Shown: positions 32,764 through 43,532 of the stretch, piece after piece | Layout of the letters: each line of letters opens with the position of its first letter | Numbering within the stretch: the stretch's first letter is position 1 | DNA from: Euleptes europaea | Taxonomy: Eukaryota > Chordata > Lepidosauria > Squamata > Sphaerodactylidae | DNA length: 64,000 nucleotides | Assembly (NCBI RefSeq): GCF_029931775.1 | Contig: NC_079312.1 | Location: 7,943,821 to 8,007,820, forward strand | Direction of reading: 5' to 3' | Program-made: the position numbers and the translations under genes | The notes under the pieces: model-generated | Told to the model about the DNA's origin: nothing | What the model saw: the letters and a program-made list of their open reading frames with translations, nothing else | Databases searched by the model: none

Positions 32764-33190
32764 GGTCAGTGGCTCGGTGGTAGAGCGCCTGCTTGGCATG
32801 CAGAAGGTCCCTCATCTAAAGATAATAAAAGGATCAAGTAAGAGGTGATGTGAAAGGACTCTGCCTGGGACCCTGGAGAGCCACTGCCAGTCAGAGCTGA
32901 CAATACTGACTTTGATGGACCAACAGTCACTGCGTTTAAAATGGTGTTACTGCTTGCAAGGACCCTGCAAGGGTCTGACTCAGTAGACAGCATTTTCAGG
33001 TATCCCTCTTTCAATATTAACAGTTGCATGAGGAAGGGCTGTGGCTCAGTGGTGGAGCATCTGCTTAGCATCCAGAAAGTCCCTGGTTCAATTCCCGGTG
33101 TGCATTTCTGGAGAGCTGCCGCTGGTCTGATCAGACAGTCATGACCTTGATAGACCAATGGTCTGATTCAGTATAAGGCTGCTTCGTGTG
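32764..33190 (+). repeat. Two tRNA-Ala-like SINEs (B)
   Basis: 32764-32998 is complete ('tggctcggtggtagagcgcc' to 'tttgatggaccaac'). 33036-33190 is the second. The TA between them is the empty site of the pogo insertion in A. Confidence 0.75.
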
Positions 33191-33210
33191 TGTTTGTTTT
33201 CAGATGGTGA

Positions 33211-33462
<252 letters not shown>

Positions 33463-33504
33463 TGATTATTTATGCTATTTATATCAGTAGAAGAGAGCAA
33501 GAGT

Positions 33505-34080
33505 CCAGAAAAGATTTGATAAAATTTCTTAAAGACTTAAACAAAAGACTTAGCACCTTAAAGACTTAACCTTAAAGACCTAACAAAATTTCGGACAGGG
33601 TATGAGCTTTTGAGAATTACAGCTCACCTCTTCAGATACAGTTAGAATGTGAGTCCGTCTGTCCTTAATTAGGGAAGAGTGAATTCAGACACCCAATGGC
33701 TATAGCATGCAAATGTCAGTAGCAGGTAAATGACATTAGCAGGGGTGATTGGATTAGATGCAGAGGGGGTAGTAGGTGTGGAGAAATCAACGCTGGTAAT
33801 GAGGAATCCCCGGAATGAGCTATTTATAGTCCACATTCTCACTGAAACTCAAGGAAGATTAGAGAGTGTCAGTCAGTTCAATCAATAGGGTGAAGAGACA
33901 GCTAATAAACAACGTTAATAGGACTTGGACGGAAGGTCACCAAGGAGAAGACTGAGGTTGCTGCGCAGAGGAAAGCAATGGCAAACCACCTCTGCTCATC
34001 TCTTGGCTTGACAACCCCACGGTCTTGGACTCGCCATGAGTTGGTTGCAACTTAATGGCACAAAATTATTATTATTATTT
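33505..34080. repeat. Unclassified repeat plus BovB-tailed SINE (B)
   Basis: 33505-33915 matches 12110-12520; 33895-34080 matches 14128-14310 with an (ATT) tail. Confidence 0.55.
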
Positions 34081-34160
34081 ATAGGACTCGTTTAGCAGAA
34101 ATCTGAAACAAGTCTTGAGTATTAAATATGACATGTTCGGCAATGCAAGATATGGTATTA

Positions 34161-34427
34161 TATTGTCGAAGGCTTTCACGGTCAGAGTTCATTGGTTCTT
34201 GTAGGTTATCCGGGCTGTGTGACCGTGGTCTTGGTATTTTCTTTCCTGACGTTTCGCCAGCAGCTGTGGCAGGCATCTTCAGAGGAGTCACACTGAAGGA
34301 CAGTGTCTCTCCTTCATTGTTTTTCAGTTTTACTCCTCTGAAGATGCCTGCCACAGCTGCTGGTGAAACGTCAGGAAACAAAATACCAAGACCACGGTCA
34401 CACAGCCCGGATAACCTACAAGAACCA
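34161..34427. mobile_element. Penelope-like inverted-termini element, 267 bases
   Basis: Flanked by an 11-base direct repeat 'atatggtatta' (34150-34160, 34428-34438). Consists of two inverted copies of the Penelope terminal sequence with a short spacer, able to fold into a hairpin with arms of about 110 bases. No coding part. Fossil, non-autonomous. Confidence 0.85.
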
Positions 34428-34500
34428 ATATGGTATTACGTTTGTAGAAATATAATGCAGTGACAGCAAAATAACAAATAGCAACAAGTAGCTCATATTA

Positions 34501-34712
34501 GTGTGTGTGTGTTAAGTGCCATCAAGTCGCTTCTGACTCATGGCGACCCTATGAATTAAAGTCCTTCAAAATGTCCTATCTTTGACAACCTTGCTCAGAT
34601 CTTGCAAATTGAGGGCTTCTTCCTGTCAGCTTTCTTCACTGTCCAGCTTTCACACCCATACATAGTAATAGGAAATATGATGGCATGAATTAATCTTGTC
34701 TTGGTGGCGATG
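34501..34712 (-). mobile_element. RTE-BovB fragment, internally deleted (B)
   Basis: Begins tgtgtgtgtgttaagtgcca, jumps from the 3' end to the 'gctttcttcactgtccagc' region, minus orientation. Confidence 0.8.
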
Positions 34713-34730
34713 TCCATATCCTGACCTGGG

Positions 34731-34925
34731 TAACTTAGGTTAGCTCAGTCTTGTCAGGTCTTGGAAGCTAAGTAGGGTTGACCCTGGTGAGTACTTGAAT
34801 GGGAGGCCATGCGTCTACATGGGGGGCAGGGAATGGCAAACCACCTCTGGACATCTCTTGCCTTGAAAACCCTACTGGGTTGGCATAACTTGGCTGTGAT
34901 TTGATGGCACTTTCCACCACCACCA
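34731..34925 (+). repeat. 5S rRNA-derived SINE (B)
   Basis: Same as 15372-15575, with the 5S internal promoter part 'ggaagctaagtagggttg'. Confidence 0.8.
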
Positions 34926-35119
34926 GTATTGTCTACCGCCCTATTCCGTCTGTTGAAATGCGTTCCAGCATTGTTCTGTTACAACATAGCCTTATTTCTT
35001 TATAAAAATGTCCCCCCATCTGCTGGGAAAGTGGGTGTCCCCGGACATACTAGTTGGCCATGAAGTTTTCAGCCTGACCAATAGCATTTGTTGAATCCAA
35101 AAACTCCCTTTTTAACAGC

Positions 35120-35307
35120 CATGACAATTGTGCATCCCCTTGAAATGGATGATAATTGTAATTGCCATCTTTACAGTGTATCGGTTAGAACTGGCAGTTG
35201 TATGTTTAGTCTGAAGAGGAGAAGACTGAGAGGGGACATGATAACCATCTTCAAGTACTTGAAGGGCTGTCACATAGAGGATGGTGCCGATTTTTTTTCT
35301 GTTGCCC
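35120..35307 (+). repeat. CR1 C-terminal fragment (B), left of hAT
   Basis: RRLRGDMITIFKYLKGCHIE; continues at 37445-37800 after the hAT. Confidence 0.75.
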
Positions 35308-35867
35308 CAGTGGTCGGCAAACTCATTAGTCAACAGAGCCAAATATCAACAGTACAACGATTGAGATTTCTTTTGAGAGCCAAATTTCTTAAACTTAAAC
35401 TATATAGATAGGTACACTGTTTATTAACTTAATAAACTTTAATTAAAGTTTAAGTCTTAATTAAATTATAGGTACAATGAATAAAACTTGATATCATACT
35501 TAATAATGATCTTATTTATTGATAAAAATTAAATTGTAAGTAAGGTATCCATAAGCGCTTGAGTCTTCTGGTCACCCGAATATTCTGGTGCAACGCGCCC
35601 CCGCTGATTCAGGTTGCATTGACGCCATGAGCGGAGGGGAGACCTCTGGTGTAGGGGATTTGGTCCCCGTTCTTTAGCCCATCCCAAAACCTTGCTGCTA
35701 TCCAAAAACTCGATACAGGTGCACTTGTGAATAAATGTGAGAAAGATGCTTTGACTTGTTGGAGGCTGATTCAACGGCTAAATAAGTAAAGCTCCTCTCT
35801 CAAGCCTCAGGAAATAGCAGGCTGATAATTGAGCTCTATCCAGGGACAGATTGGCCATTTAATTTCA

Positions 35868-36240
35868 GGGTTTCGGGTTGCTAGCTTTGTGTTGGGAAAT
35901 ACCTGGAGATTTGGGGGTGGAGACTTGGGAGGGTTGGGTTTGGGGAGGGTAGAAGCCTTAGTGGGGTATAATGCCAGGGAGTCCACCCTCCAAAGCTGCC
36001 ATTTTCTCCAGGGGAATTAATCTCTATCATCTGGAGATAGGTTTGCCAGGTCCCTCTTTGCTACCAGTGGGAGGTTTTTGGGACAGAGCCTGAAGAGGGG
36101 CGGGGTTTGGGGAGGGGACACCAATTGCCCCAAACACCAATTGCCATGGCGGCTATTTTCTCCTGACGAACTGATCTCTATCAGCTGGAGATCAGTTGTA
36201 ATAGCGGGAGATCTCCAGCTAGTACCTGGAGGTTGGCAAC
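35868..36240. repeat. GTTGCC-type repeats, two adjacent copies
   Basis: One from 'gggttgctagctttgtgttg' and one ending 'cctggaggttggcaacc'. Each has a 'gaactgatctctatcagctg'-like segment. Confidence 0.5.
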
Positions 36241-36729
36241 CCTCTCTGGAGATCAGTTGTAATAGCGAGAGATCTCCAGGCCCCACCTGGAGGTTGGAAG
36301 CCTTAGGTGGGCTGCTACCCTGGAGGGTCACTGACAACCAGGAGAAAGCAGTGCCAAGCTCCAGTCTCTTTCCCCGCACAGCAGGGGCCGCTTAACTCAG
36401 CTGACGGGTGAGCAGTGCTGCAGGAGATGATGTGTGAGTTGTGACACCTGTTGTTGCCAGCCCTGGCTTGTAGGGGCCACGCAGCCTGGCTTGTTCCTGA
36501 GCCATTTACTTCCCCGCCCTCTCCTGGCTTCATCTCACAGGGGTTTTGAATGAATTATAATGCAACGCTGAACATGAAGTGCTTTGAGTACTCTGCAGCT
36601 CTGTATAAATATTGGAGGACGCAGGTCAATGCAAGATTCCCAAACACAACTCATGGAATGCCTTTTATTAAGAACATGACAATCAACTGTGTTCAAGCTT
36701 TCGTCTTCTCCTGAATTCTTTATGAGGAT

Positions 36730-37400
36730 GGGTTTGGCAGCGGACTGGCCGCGTGCGTCCTGCCACCGCAAGTCCCCCTTTCGGCTCTCTCGCGCCGCTG
36801 CCCCCCGCCCGCGTTCCTCTCTCCTCTGCCCCCTTCCTTTGCCCAGCCGGCTGCCCCCTTCGGCCCTGGCTCCTCTCCTGCCTAGCCCAGGCAGCTCTTT
36901 GGCGACGCTCCCCGGCGCAGCCGCTACTTCTGCTGCCGCCACCGGGGAGGGAGGAAAGGAAGGAGGGGGAGGCAGCAGGGCCGGCTCGGGCAGAGAGGGA
37001 GAGACGAGCGCGGGGGGCCCTTCCCTGGACTCTCCTTTTGCTGCCGCAAGCTTCGCCCGGTCCTGAACGAGGCAGAGGGGCTAAAAGAGGGGTGGTGGCT
37101 GGAGGCGGGGGGGGGAGAGAGAGCCGGGCGGGGAGGGGGCCTCAGTCTCATCCTGCCGGGAGCTCAGCAAAGGGGAACGGGCGATCGCCGCTCCATGCCC
37201 CAGCCCCCAGGAGGCACTGGGCAGGGGAGGAAGCCGGCCCCCGGATGGCTCCTCCCTGCCCAGGGCGACTTGGACTGGCTGGGAAAGTTCCTCGGGGGTC
37301 TGGCCAGAGGGAAAGGCGCCGGTCGCCGCTGGAAACCACCCAGGCCAGTAGGCGACACCCCCGCGCATGCCTGGGGTGGCAGAGCCGCACTCAAGGGGCC
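36730..37400 (+). other. GC-rich block inside hAT
   Basis: CpG-containing, about 670 bases. Long frames on both strands are compositional (Pro/Arg/Gly/Ala-rich, no domain). Could be captured promoter or exon sequence; no evidence for function. Confidence 0.45.
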
Positions 37401-37444
37401 AAAGAGCCGCATGCGGCTCACGAGCCGCAGTTTGCCGACCACTT

Positions 37445-37800
37445 CCCCAGAAGGTTGGAACATCAATGGGTTGAAATTAAATCAAGAGAATTTCCATCTA
37501 GACTTTTGGAAGAATTTTCTAACAGAGCAGTTCCTAAGTGGAACAGGCTTCCTCAGGAGGTGGTAAGCTCCTTCCCTGGAGGGTTTTAAGCAGAGGCTAG
37601 ATGGCCATCTGTCAGCAATGCTGATTCTACGACCTTAGGCAGATCATGAGACGGAGGGCACCTTGGCCATCTTCTAGGCATAGAGTAGGGATCACTGTGT
37701 GTGTGTGGGGGGAGGTCATTGTGAATTTCTTGCATTGTGCAGGGGGTTGGACTAGATGACCCTGGTGGTCCCTTTCAACTCTATGATTCTGTGATTCCAT
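37445..37800 (+). repeat. CR1 3' part (B), right of hAT
   Basis: 'gaacaggcttcctcaggagg' to 'caactctatgattctgtgat', the CR1 3' end. Confidence 0.8.
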
Positions 37801-38270
37801 GATGGATAGTAATGTCACACTGCATCATTCTCCTCCCTCTCCAATGCCTTTAATGGGTAAGCGGTCTGAGGGCTGGGCCCTATTGGTAAGGATTTGTGGA
37901 TCCTGAATATCCTTCCTCATCCCAGTAGAGTGAGAAAGGACTAATAGTATATCAATAGTCAGCAGTTAGTATGCTAATAGTCAGATTTACAGGGTTCATT
38001 TACCCACTCTAGCACTAGACATGTCCAGTGCCACACTGGACTGGCTTTATCCTGCTAGGCTGGGAGCTACGAAGGCCTTGTCTGGTTAATAGTTAGTTTC
38101 TGGAAGAAGCTATATGACTCCCTAATCCTTGACTGGGCGTTGATTAGGGCTACCTCCATGCAAACGATTTGCGCAGCTTTGGCTTCCAAATCGGACAGTG
38201 TCCTCCGATCACCCATTTTTCCAGGTTTCCTCCATCTTTGTCCCAATTTTTCCAGAGACCCTGCCTACAT
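37801..38270. other. Intron sequence shared with unit C, nothing recognised
   Basis: Matches 49620-50090. No gene or named repeat seen, apart from an L2-like tail that follows at 38281-38400. Confidence 0.4.
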
Positions 38271-38534
38271 TTTCCATCTATCAGCCCTATGTGGCAGCCC
38301 TATGTGGCTCAGAGCAGCTTACAACATTTTACATATGTAATTTAAACTATAATTAAATATATAATTTAAACTAAAACCTTAGTTAAAACGGGATTCCTAA
38401 CTGGCATCTCTATCCAAGTTTCATGAACAGTAGCCCTACTTGAAGATGGAGTCTTTCAGGAGTCTGTGGCAATTCCTGTTACATCCTCACAATGCTGGTG
38501 TTTAATAGCTGTGGGTGTTGACAGCCACGTAGGT

Positions 38535-38790
38535 GTCAAGAGCCAGCATGGTGTAGTGGTTAAGAGCAGTGGACTCTAATTGGGAGAACCAAGTTTGATT
38601 CCCTGCTCCTCCACATGAAACCTGCTGGATGACCTTGGGCCTGTCACAGTTCCCTCAGAACTCTCTCAGCCCCACCAACCTCACAAGGTGCCTGTTGGGG
38701 AAGAGAGAAGGCGATTGTAAGGCACTTTGAGACTCCTTATGGTAGAGAAAAGCAGGGTATGAAAACCAACTCTTCTTCTTTCCTTCTCTC
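38535..38790 (+). repeat. tRNA-derived SINE next to copy B KRAB-B exon
   Basis: A box 'tggtgtagtggttaagagca', B box 'gtttgattccc', tail 'aaaaccaactcttcttcttt' merging into the acceptor of the exon at 38805. Confidence 0.85.
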
Positions 38791-38804
38791 TCATCACCTT
38801 TTAG

Positions 38805-38966
38805 AAGGTGAACGTAGAACAGATGATGTAAGAATGCATGACTTTTTTGTAGTAACTGTTCCATTTGTTTCCTCCAAAGCAATTCCCAAGCCTGGCCTCA
38901 TCTCCTGGTTACAGGAAAGCGCAGCACCATTTCCCCCAGACGCTGAAGATGAGGAGTGGTCGGCAG
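38805..38966 (+). CDS. Copy B KRAB-B-like exon
   Basis: 162 bases, intact acceptor (caccttttag) and donor gtgggt, phase 1 on both sides. Reads through SKAIPKPGLISWLQESAAPF and PDAEDEEWSA. It has GL preceded by KP, closer to the KRAB-B consensus than A. No finger exon follows before unit C starts, so it must end a KRAB-only product, extend into the intron, or splice onward into unit C. Confidence 0.78.
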
Positions 38967-39349
38967 GTGGGTGCTTAGATGTGTGCTGGATACCTTGGTT
39001 GGTTGGGGATTGAGGGGTTTCCATGGAGAGGAGCTAGATGTTTTGAATAGCCACAATCCTTCAGGCTGGGAGCTCATGTACCCTGGGATACCTCCCACAG
39101 TTCCACTGACCTTTCCTTCCTCATAAAATTTTGCATGGGATGGGAAGGCGGAAACAGTCCCGTTCCTCTCAGTGTTGATCTAGATTTGTGAGTCTTGGAC
39201 CTTGACCTTGATTCCTTCCGCCTGGAAGTGTTGATAGGTCTGAGGAAAGATGAGGAGTAGCTGCAGGGTGGGGAGATCTACTAATTGTCAAGGAAATAAG
39301 CCATTATAACCATAAAGAAGAATATATACACAATGATAAACTTTTGCGT

Positions 39350-40030
39350 AGCAGTGTGTGTGAATAAGATCATGGGGTACGGGCGGGCTGTAAACTAAAT
39401 ATGAGCAGCCAGTGTGATGCAGCAGCAAAAAGGGCTAATCTGATCTTGGAGTGTATCAACAGAGGCGCAACATCCAAATCGCAAGAATGTCATAGTTCCA
39501 CTGTACACTGCGTTGGTCAGGTCACACTTGGCGTACTATGTGCAGTTCTGGAGGCCTTAGTTTAAAAAAGGATGTGGATGGAATGGAGCGGATGCAGAGA
39601 GAGCGACGAGGATGACCAGGGGCCTGGAGACTGCATTGGTCAGGCGATTTGGATGGTATGCCCCTGTTGATACCCTCCAAGATCACATTAGCTTTTTTTG
39701 CTGCTGCATCACATTGGCTGTTCATATTTAGCGTACAGTCCATCCGTACCCCACGATCTTGTTCGCACACACTGCTACTCAGAAGTGTTTCCCCCAGCCA
39801 GTATGCGTGCTTTTTTGTTACCCAGTTGGAGAACTCTGCATGTATCCTTGTTGAATTACATCTTGCTCTGATCGGCCCGCTTCTCCAGTGTGTTCAGATT
39901 TGTAAATTGAATGAGTAATCTCTCCACCCCCTCATCCAGATCATATATAAAAAATATTGAAAAGTACCAGGCCCAGAACCAAGGCCCGAGGCACCCTACT
40001 GGATAGTTCATTCAGATGAAATGCCATTGA
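39350..40030. repeat. CR1 fragments in opposite orientation (B)
   Basis: + strand C-terminal CR1 to about 39640, then minus-strand CR1 to 40030. The head-to-head junction is shared with 63490 in C and absent in A. Confidence 0.75.
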
Positions 40031-40275
40031 TGACTACTTTTTGGCCTCTTCTTCTCTTCTAGAAACATGCTTTGCTTTAAATTACACTGTCCTTGGTTGT
40101 GTCCCTCCTCCAGGGTGATCTGCTCTCTGGCAGTTAGGGAAAGCCAACGGCTCCAATATAACCATCTCTTCTTTGGACAGAGACCCAGTGAGGGGAAACA
40201 TGTCTCAGGGAGCCAAATACTGAAGTGTTTTGGCATTCATCAGCTGAAGGGTGCTGGCTGACTTTGGGACAGTTG

Positions 40276-40547
40276 GCCCACCTCCCAGGGTTGTTGTGAG
40301 GACAGAATGGAGGACGAGAGAACAATAGCAGCCACTTTGGGTCCCTGTTGGGGAAAAACGCAAAGTGTAAATAAATAAAGATAAATTTGTCTCCCTCACA
40401 GTCTGGCCCACTGTCAGTCTGGCCCACCTCCCAGGGTTGTTGTGAGGACAGAATGGAGGACGAGAGAACAATAGCAGCCACTTTGGGTCCCTGTTGGGGA
40501 AAAACGCAAAGTGTAAATAAATAAAGATAAATTTGTCTCCCTCACAG
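40276..40547 (+). repeat. Tandem duplication carrying a splice acceptor
   Basis: 40276-40401 and 40421-40547 are near-identical and each ends in 'tttgtctccctcacag'. Only the second is followed by the start exon of copy C. Confidence 0.85.
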
Positions 40548-40630
40548 GACGTGGAAGAGCTTCAGAGCCAGGTCTCAGATCATCTCTTCTTTGGGGCAGA
40601 GTGGAAACACTTAAGATGCAGCCAGCTCAG
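40548..40630 (+). CDS. Copy C start exon
   Basis: 83 bases with ATG at 40616 (MQPAQ), donor gtaagg. The whole exon is open in the frame that reaches the ATG (RGRASEPGLRSSLLWGRVET then LKMQPAQ), and 83 bases take a phase-1 input to phase 0. A splice from copy B KRAB-B (phase 1) would therefore run in frame through this exon into copy C KRAB-A. No promoter-like region precedes it within unit C. Confidence 0.6.
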
Positions 40631-40933
40631 GTAAGGGACAAAGCACAGGAACAGCTTGGTGCTTCCTTCGAATGCAGGGCTGGAAGGGAACCATTTCTGG
40701 GTATTTTGTAATTTGCAGCCTTCTTCTTTTGGTAAGTTGCATTAGATTTCTCCATAGAGAAAAGGGGTCTAAATTCTGAAATAAATTTATAAATTTATAA
40801 AATGAATTTTCACGGCATTCTGATAACTGCAAGGTAACGCAGCAGCCTGTTCAGGAGGCTGTGCAGTTCACTGATCTGCTGCCATGAATCAAAAGGCGGG
40901 ACTCCCCAGGCAGGTTTTATTGTTTTTCTATGG

Positions 40934-41098
40934 CAGGGATGTCAAACATATGGCCTGCAGCCGGATCCAGCCCATGAGCCAGCCAAGGCAGCAACGCCTC
41001 CTCCAGTCCTGATCTGGGTAGATGAGGCATGGCCCAGCCCAACCAAGTGTCATTTATGTCATATCCAGCCGTTGTAACAAATGAGTTCGACACCCCTG
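40934..41098. mobile_element. hAT MITE, copy C
   Basis: Third copy of the 7147-7311 insertion. Confidence 0.85.
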
Positions 41099-41189
41099 TT
41101 CTATGGTGTGTCAAGTATTCTCTGAAGGTAGAACTCCCCCCCCCCTTGGGGTACCAAGAACTTTCCATGAAGGATCTAGAGGAGGAGGG

Positions 41190-41610
41190 TCAGTGGCTCG
41201 GTGGTAGAGCACCTGCTTGCATGCAGAAGGTCCTTCATCTAAAGATAATAAAAGGATCAAGTAAGAGGTGATGTGAAAGGATCTGCCTGGGACCTTGGAG
41301 AGCCACTGCCAGTCAGAGCAGACAATACTGAGTTTGATGGACCAACAGTCACTGCGTTTAAAATGGTGTAACTGCTTGCGAGGACCCTTCAGTGGTCTGA
41401 CTCAGTAGACCTCATTTTCAGGTATTCCTCTTTCAATATCAACAGTTGCTTGAGGAAGGGCTGTGGCTCAGTGGTGGAGCATCTGCTTAGCATCCAGAAA
41501 GACCCTGGTTCAATTGTGGGCATGCATTTCTGGAGAGCTGCAGCTGGTCTGATCAGACAGTAATGACCTCGATAGACCAATGATCTGATTCAGTATAAGG
41601 CTGCTTCATG
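41190..41610 (+). repeat. Two tRNA-Ala-like SINEs (C)
   Basis: Same pair as in B, without the pogo insertion. Confidence 0.75.
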
Positions 41611-41634
41611 CATGTGTTTGTTTTCAGATGGTGA

Positions 41635-42009
<375 letters not shown>

Positions 42010-43028
42010 TAAGTGCTGTCAAGTCGCTTCCGACTCATGGTGACCCTATGAATGAAAGTCCTCCAAAATGTCCTATCTTTGACAACCTTGCTCAGATCTT
42101 GCAAATTGAAGGCTGTGGCTTCCTTTATTGAGTCAATCCATCTCTTGTTGGATCTTCCTCTTTCCCTCCTGCCCTCAACTTTTCCTAGCATGACTGTCTT
42201 TTCCAGTGACTCTTGTCATCTCATAACGTGACCAAAATACGATAGCCTCAGTTTAGTCATTTTAGCTTCTAGGGTCAGTTCAGGCTTGATTTGATCTATA
42301 ACCCACTAATTTGTTTTTTTGGCAGTCCAGGGATTCCGTAAAACTCTCTTCCAACACCACATTTCAAAGGAATCCATTTTCTTCCTATCAGCTTTTTTCA
42401 CTGTCCAGCTTTCACACCCATACATAGTAATAGGGAATACGATGGCATGAATTAATCTAGTCTTGGTGGCCAGTGACACATCCTTACACTTCAAAATATT
42501 TTCTAGCTCCTTCATGGCTGCCTTCCCAGTCTTAATCTCCTTCTAATTTCTTGGCTGCAGTCTCCCTTTCGGTTGGTGGTGGAGCCAAGGAATAGAAAGT
42601 CTTGAACAATTTCAATTTCCTCATTGTCAACCTTAAAGTTGTGTAATTCTCCTGTAGTAATTACTTTTGTTTTCTTGATGTTCAGCTGTAGTCCTGCTTT
42701 GGCACTTTCTCTTTTAACTTTCAGCAGTAGTCGTTTCAAATCTTCACTATTTTCCGCCAATAATGTAGTGTCATCAGCATATCTCAAATTACTAATGTTC
42801 CTCCCTCCAATTTTCACTCCACCTTCATCTAAATCTAATCCGGCTTTCCTAATTATATGTTCTGCATATAGATTGAAGAGATAGGGAGATAAAATACATC
42901 CTTGTTTGACACCTTTGCCAATTGGAAACCATTCCGTTTCTCCATATTCAGTTCTGTGGCCTCTTGTCCAGAGTACAGGTTGCGCATCAAAACGATCAGA
43001 TGTAGTGGCACACCCATTTCCTTTAAAA

Positions 43029-43362
43029 AAGGGGTGGGGAACGTCAGGCCCGGGGGCCGTTTAAGGCCCGCGAAATCATTTGGTCTGGCCCTTGGTGGGT
43101 CCCGGCAGATCTCTAGCTCAGAAGGATCTAAGACTGGCGATCCACCCCCTCCAGCGGACAGGAATAGCCTCCGTTCAAGGCAGATGTGAATTTGTTTTGC
43201 TGAGAAAAGAAACATTTTCCACCCTTGCAGAAGAGTCGTTTGCTATGGAGCTGCTAGGACTGCCCAAGAAACTAATTTTTAAGTTGATAATTTTGTATGG
43301 CCCACGAATGATGTTATAAATATCCAAATGGCCCTTGGCGGAAAAAAGGATCCCCACCCCTG
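43029..43362. mobile_element. hAT MITE, 334 bases, in BovB
   Basis: Ends 'aaggggtggggaac' and 'tccccacccctg', perfect 8-base flank 'ctttaaaa' (43021-43028, 43363-43370). Same family as 18597-18984. Confidence 0.9.
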
Positions 43363-43532
43363 CTTTAAAACTAGCCATAGCTTTTCATGATCCACACAGT
43401 CAAAAGCTTTGCTGTAATATATTAAACACAAGATGATTTTCTTCTGAAATTCTCTCATATGCTCCAGTAACCAGCATACATTTGCAATATGATCTCTAGT
43501 GCCTCTTCGTTTTCTGAAACCAGCTTGAACAT

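Larger units (their letters stand above)
35308..37444. mobile_element. hAT non-autonomous element, about 2.1 kb, in CR1
   Basis: Ends CAGTGGTCGGCAAAC and GTTTGCCGACCACT. The CR1 sequence on either side is continuous when compared with 15945 and 49270. The 8-base flanks are degraded. Inside: a GTTGCC-type repeat (35868-36240) and a GC-rich block (36730-37400). No transposase recognised. Confidence 0.75.

Noticed and set aside
36689-37589. 278-codon frame with CpG-rich surroundings, possible gene or CpG-island promoter
   Set aside because: Lies within a hAT element, Pro/Arg/Ala-rich without domain, and the frame runs into CR1 sequence; kept only as a GC-rich block.
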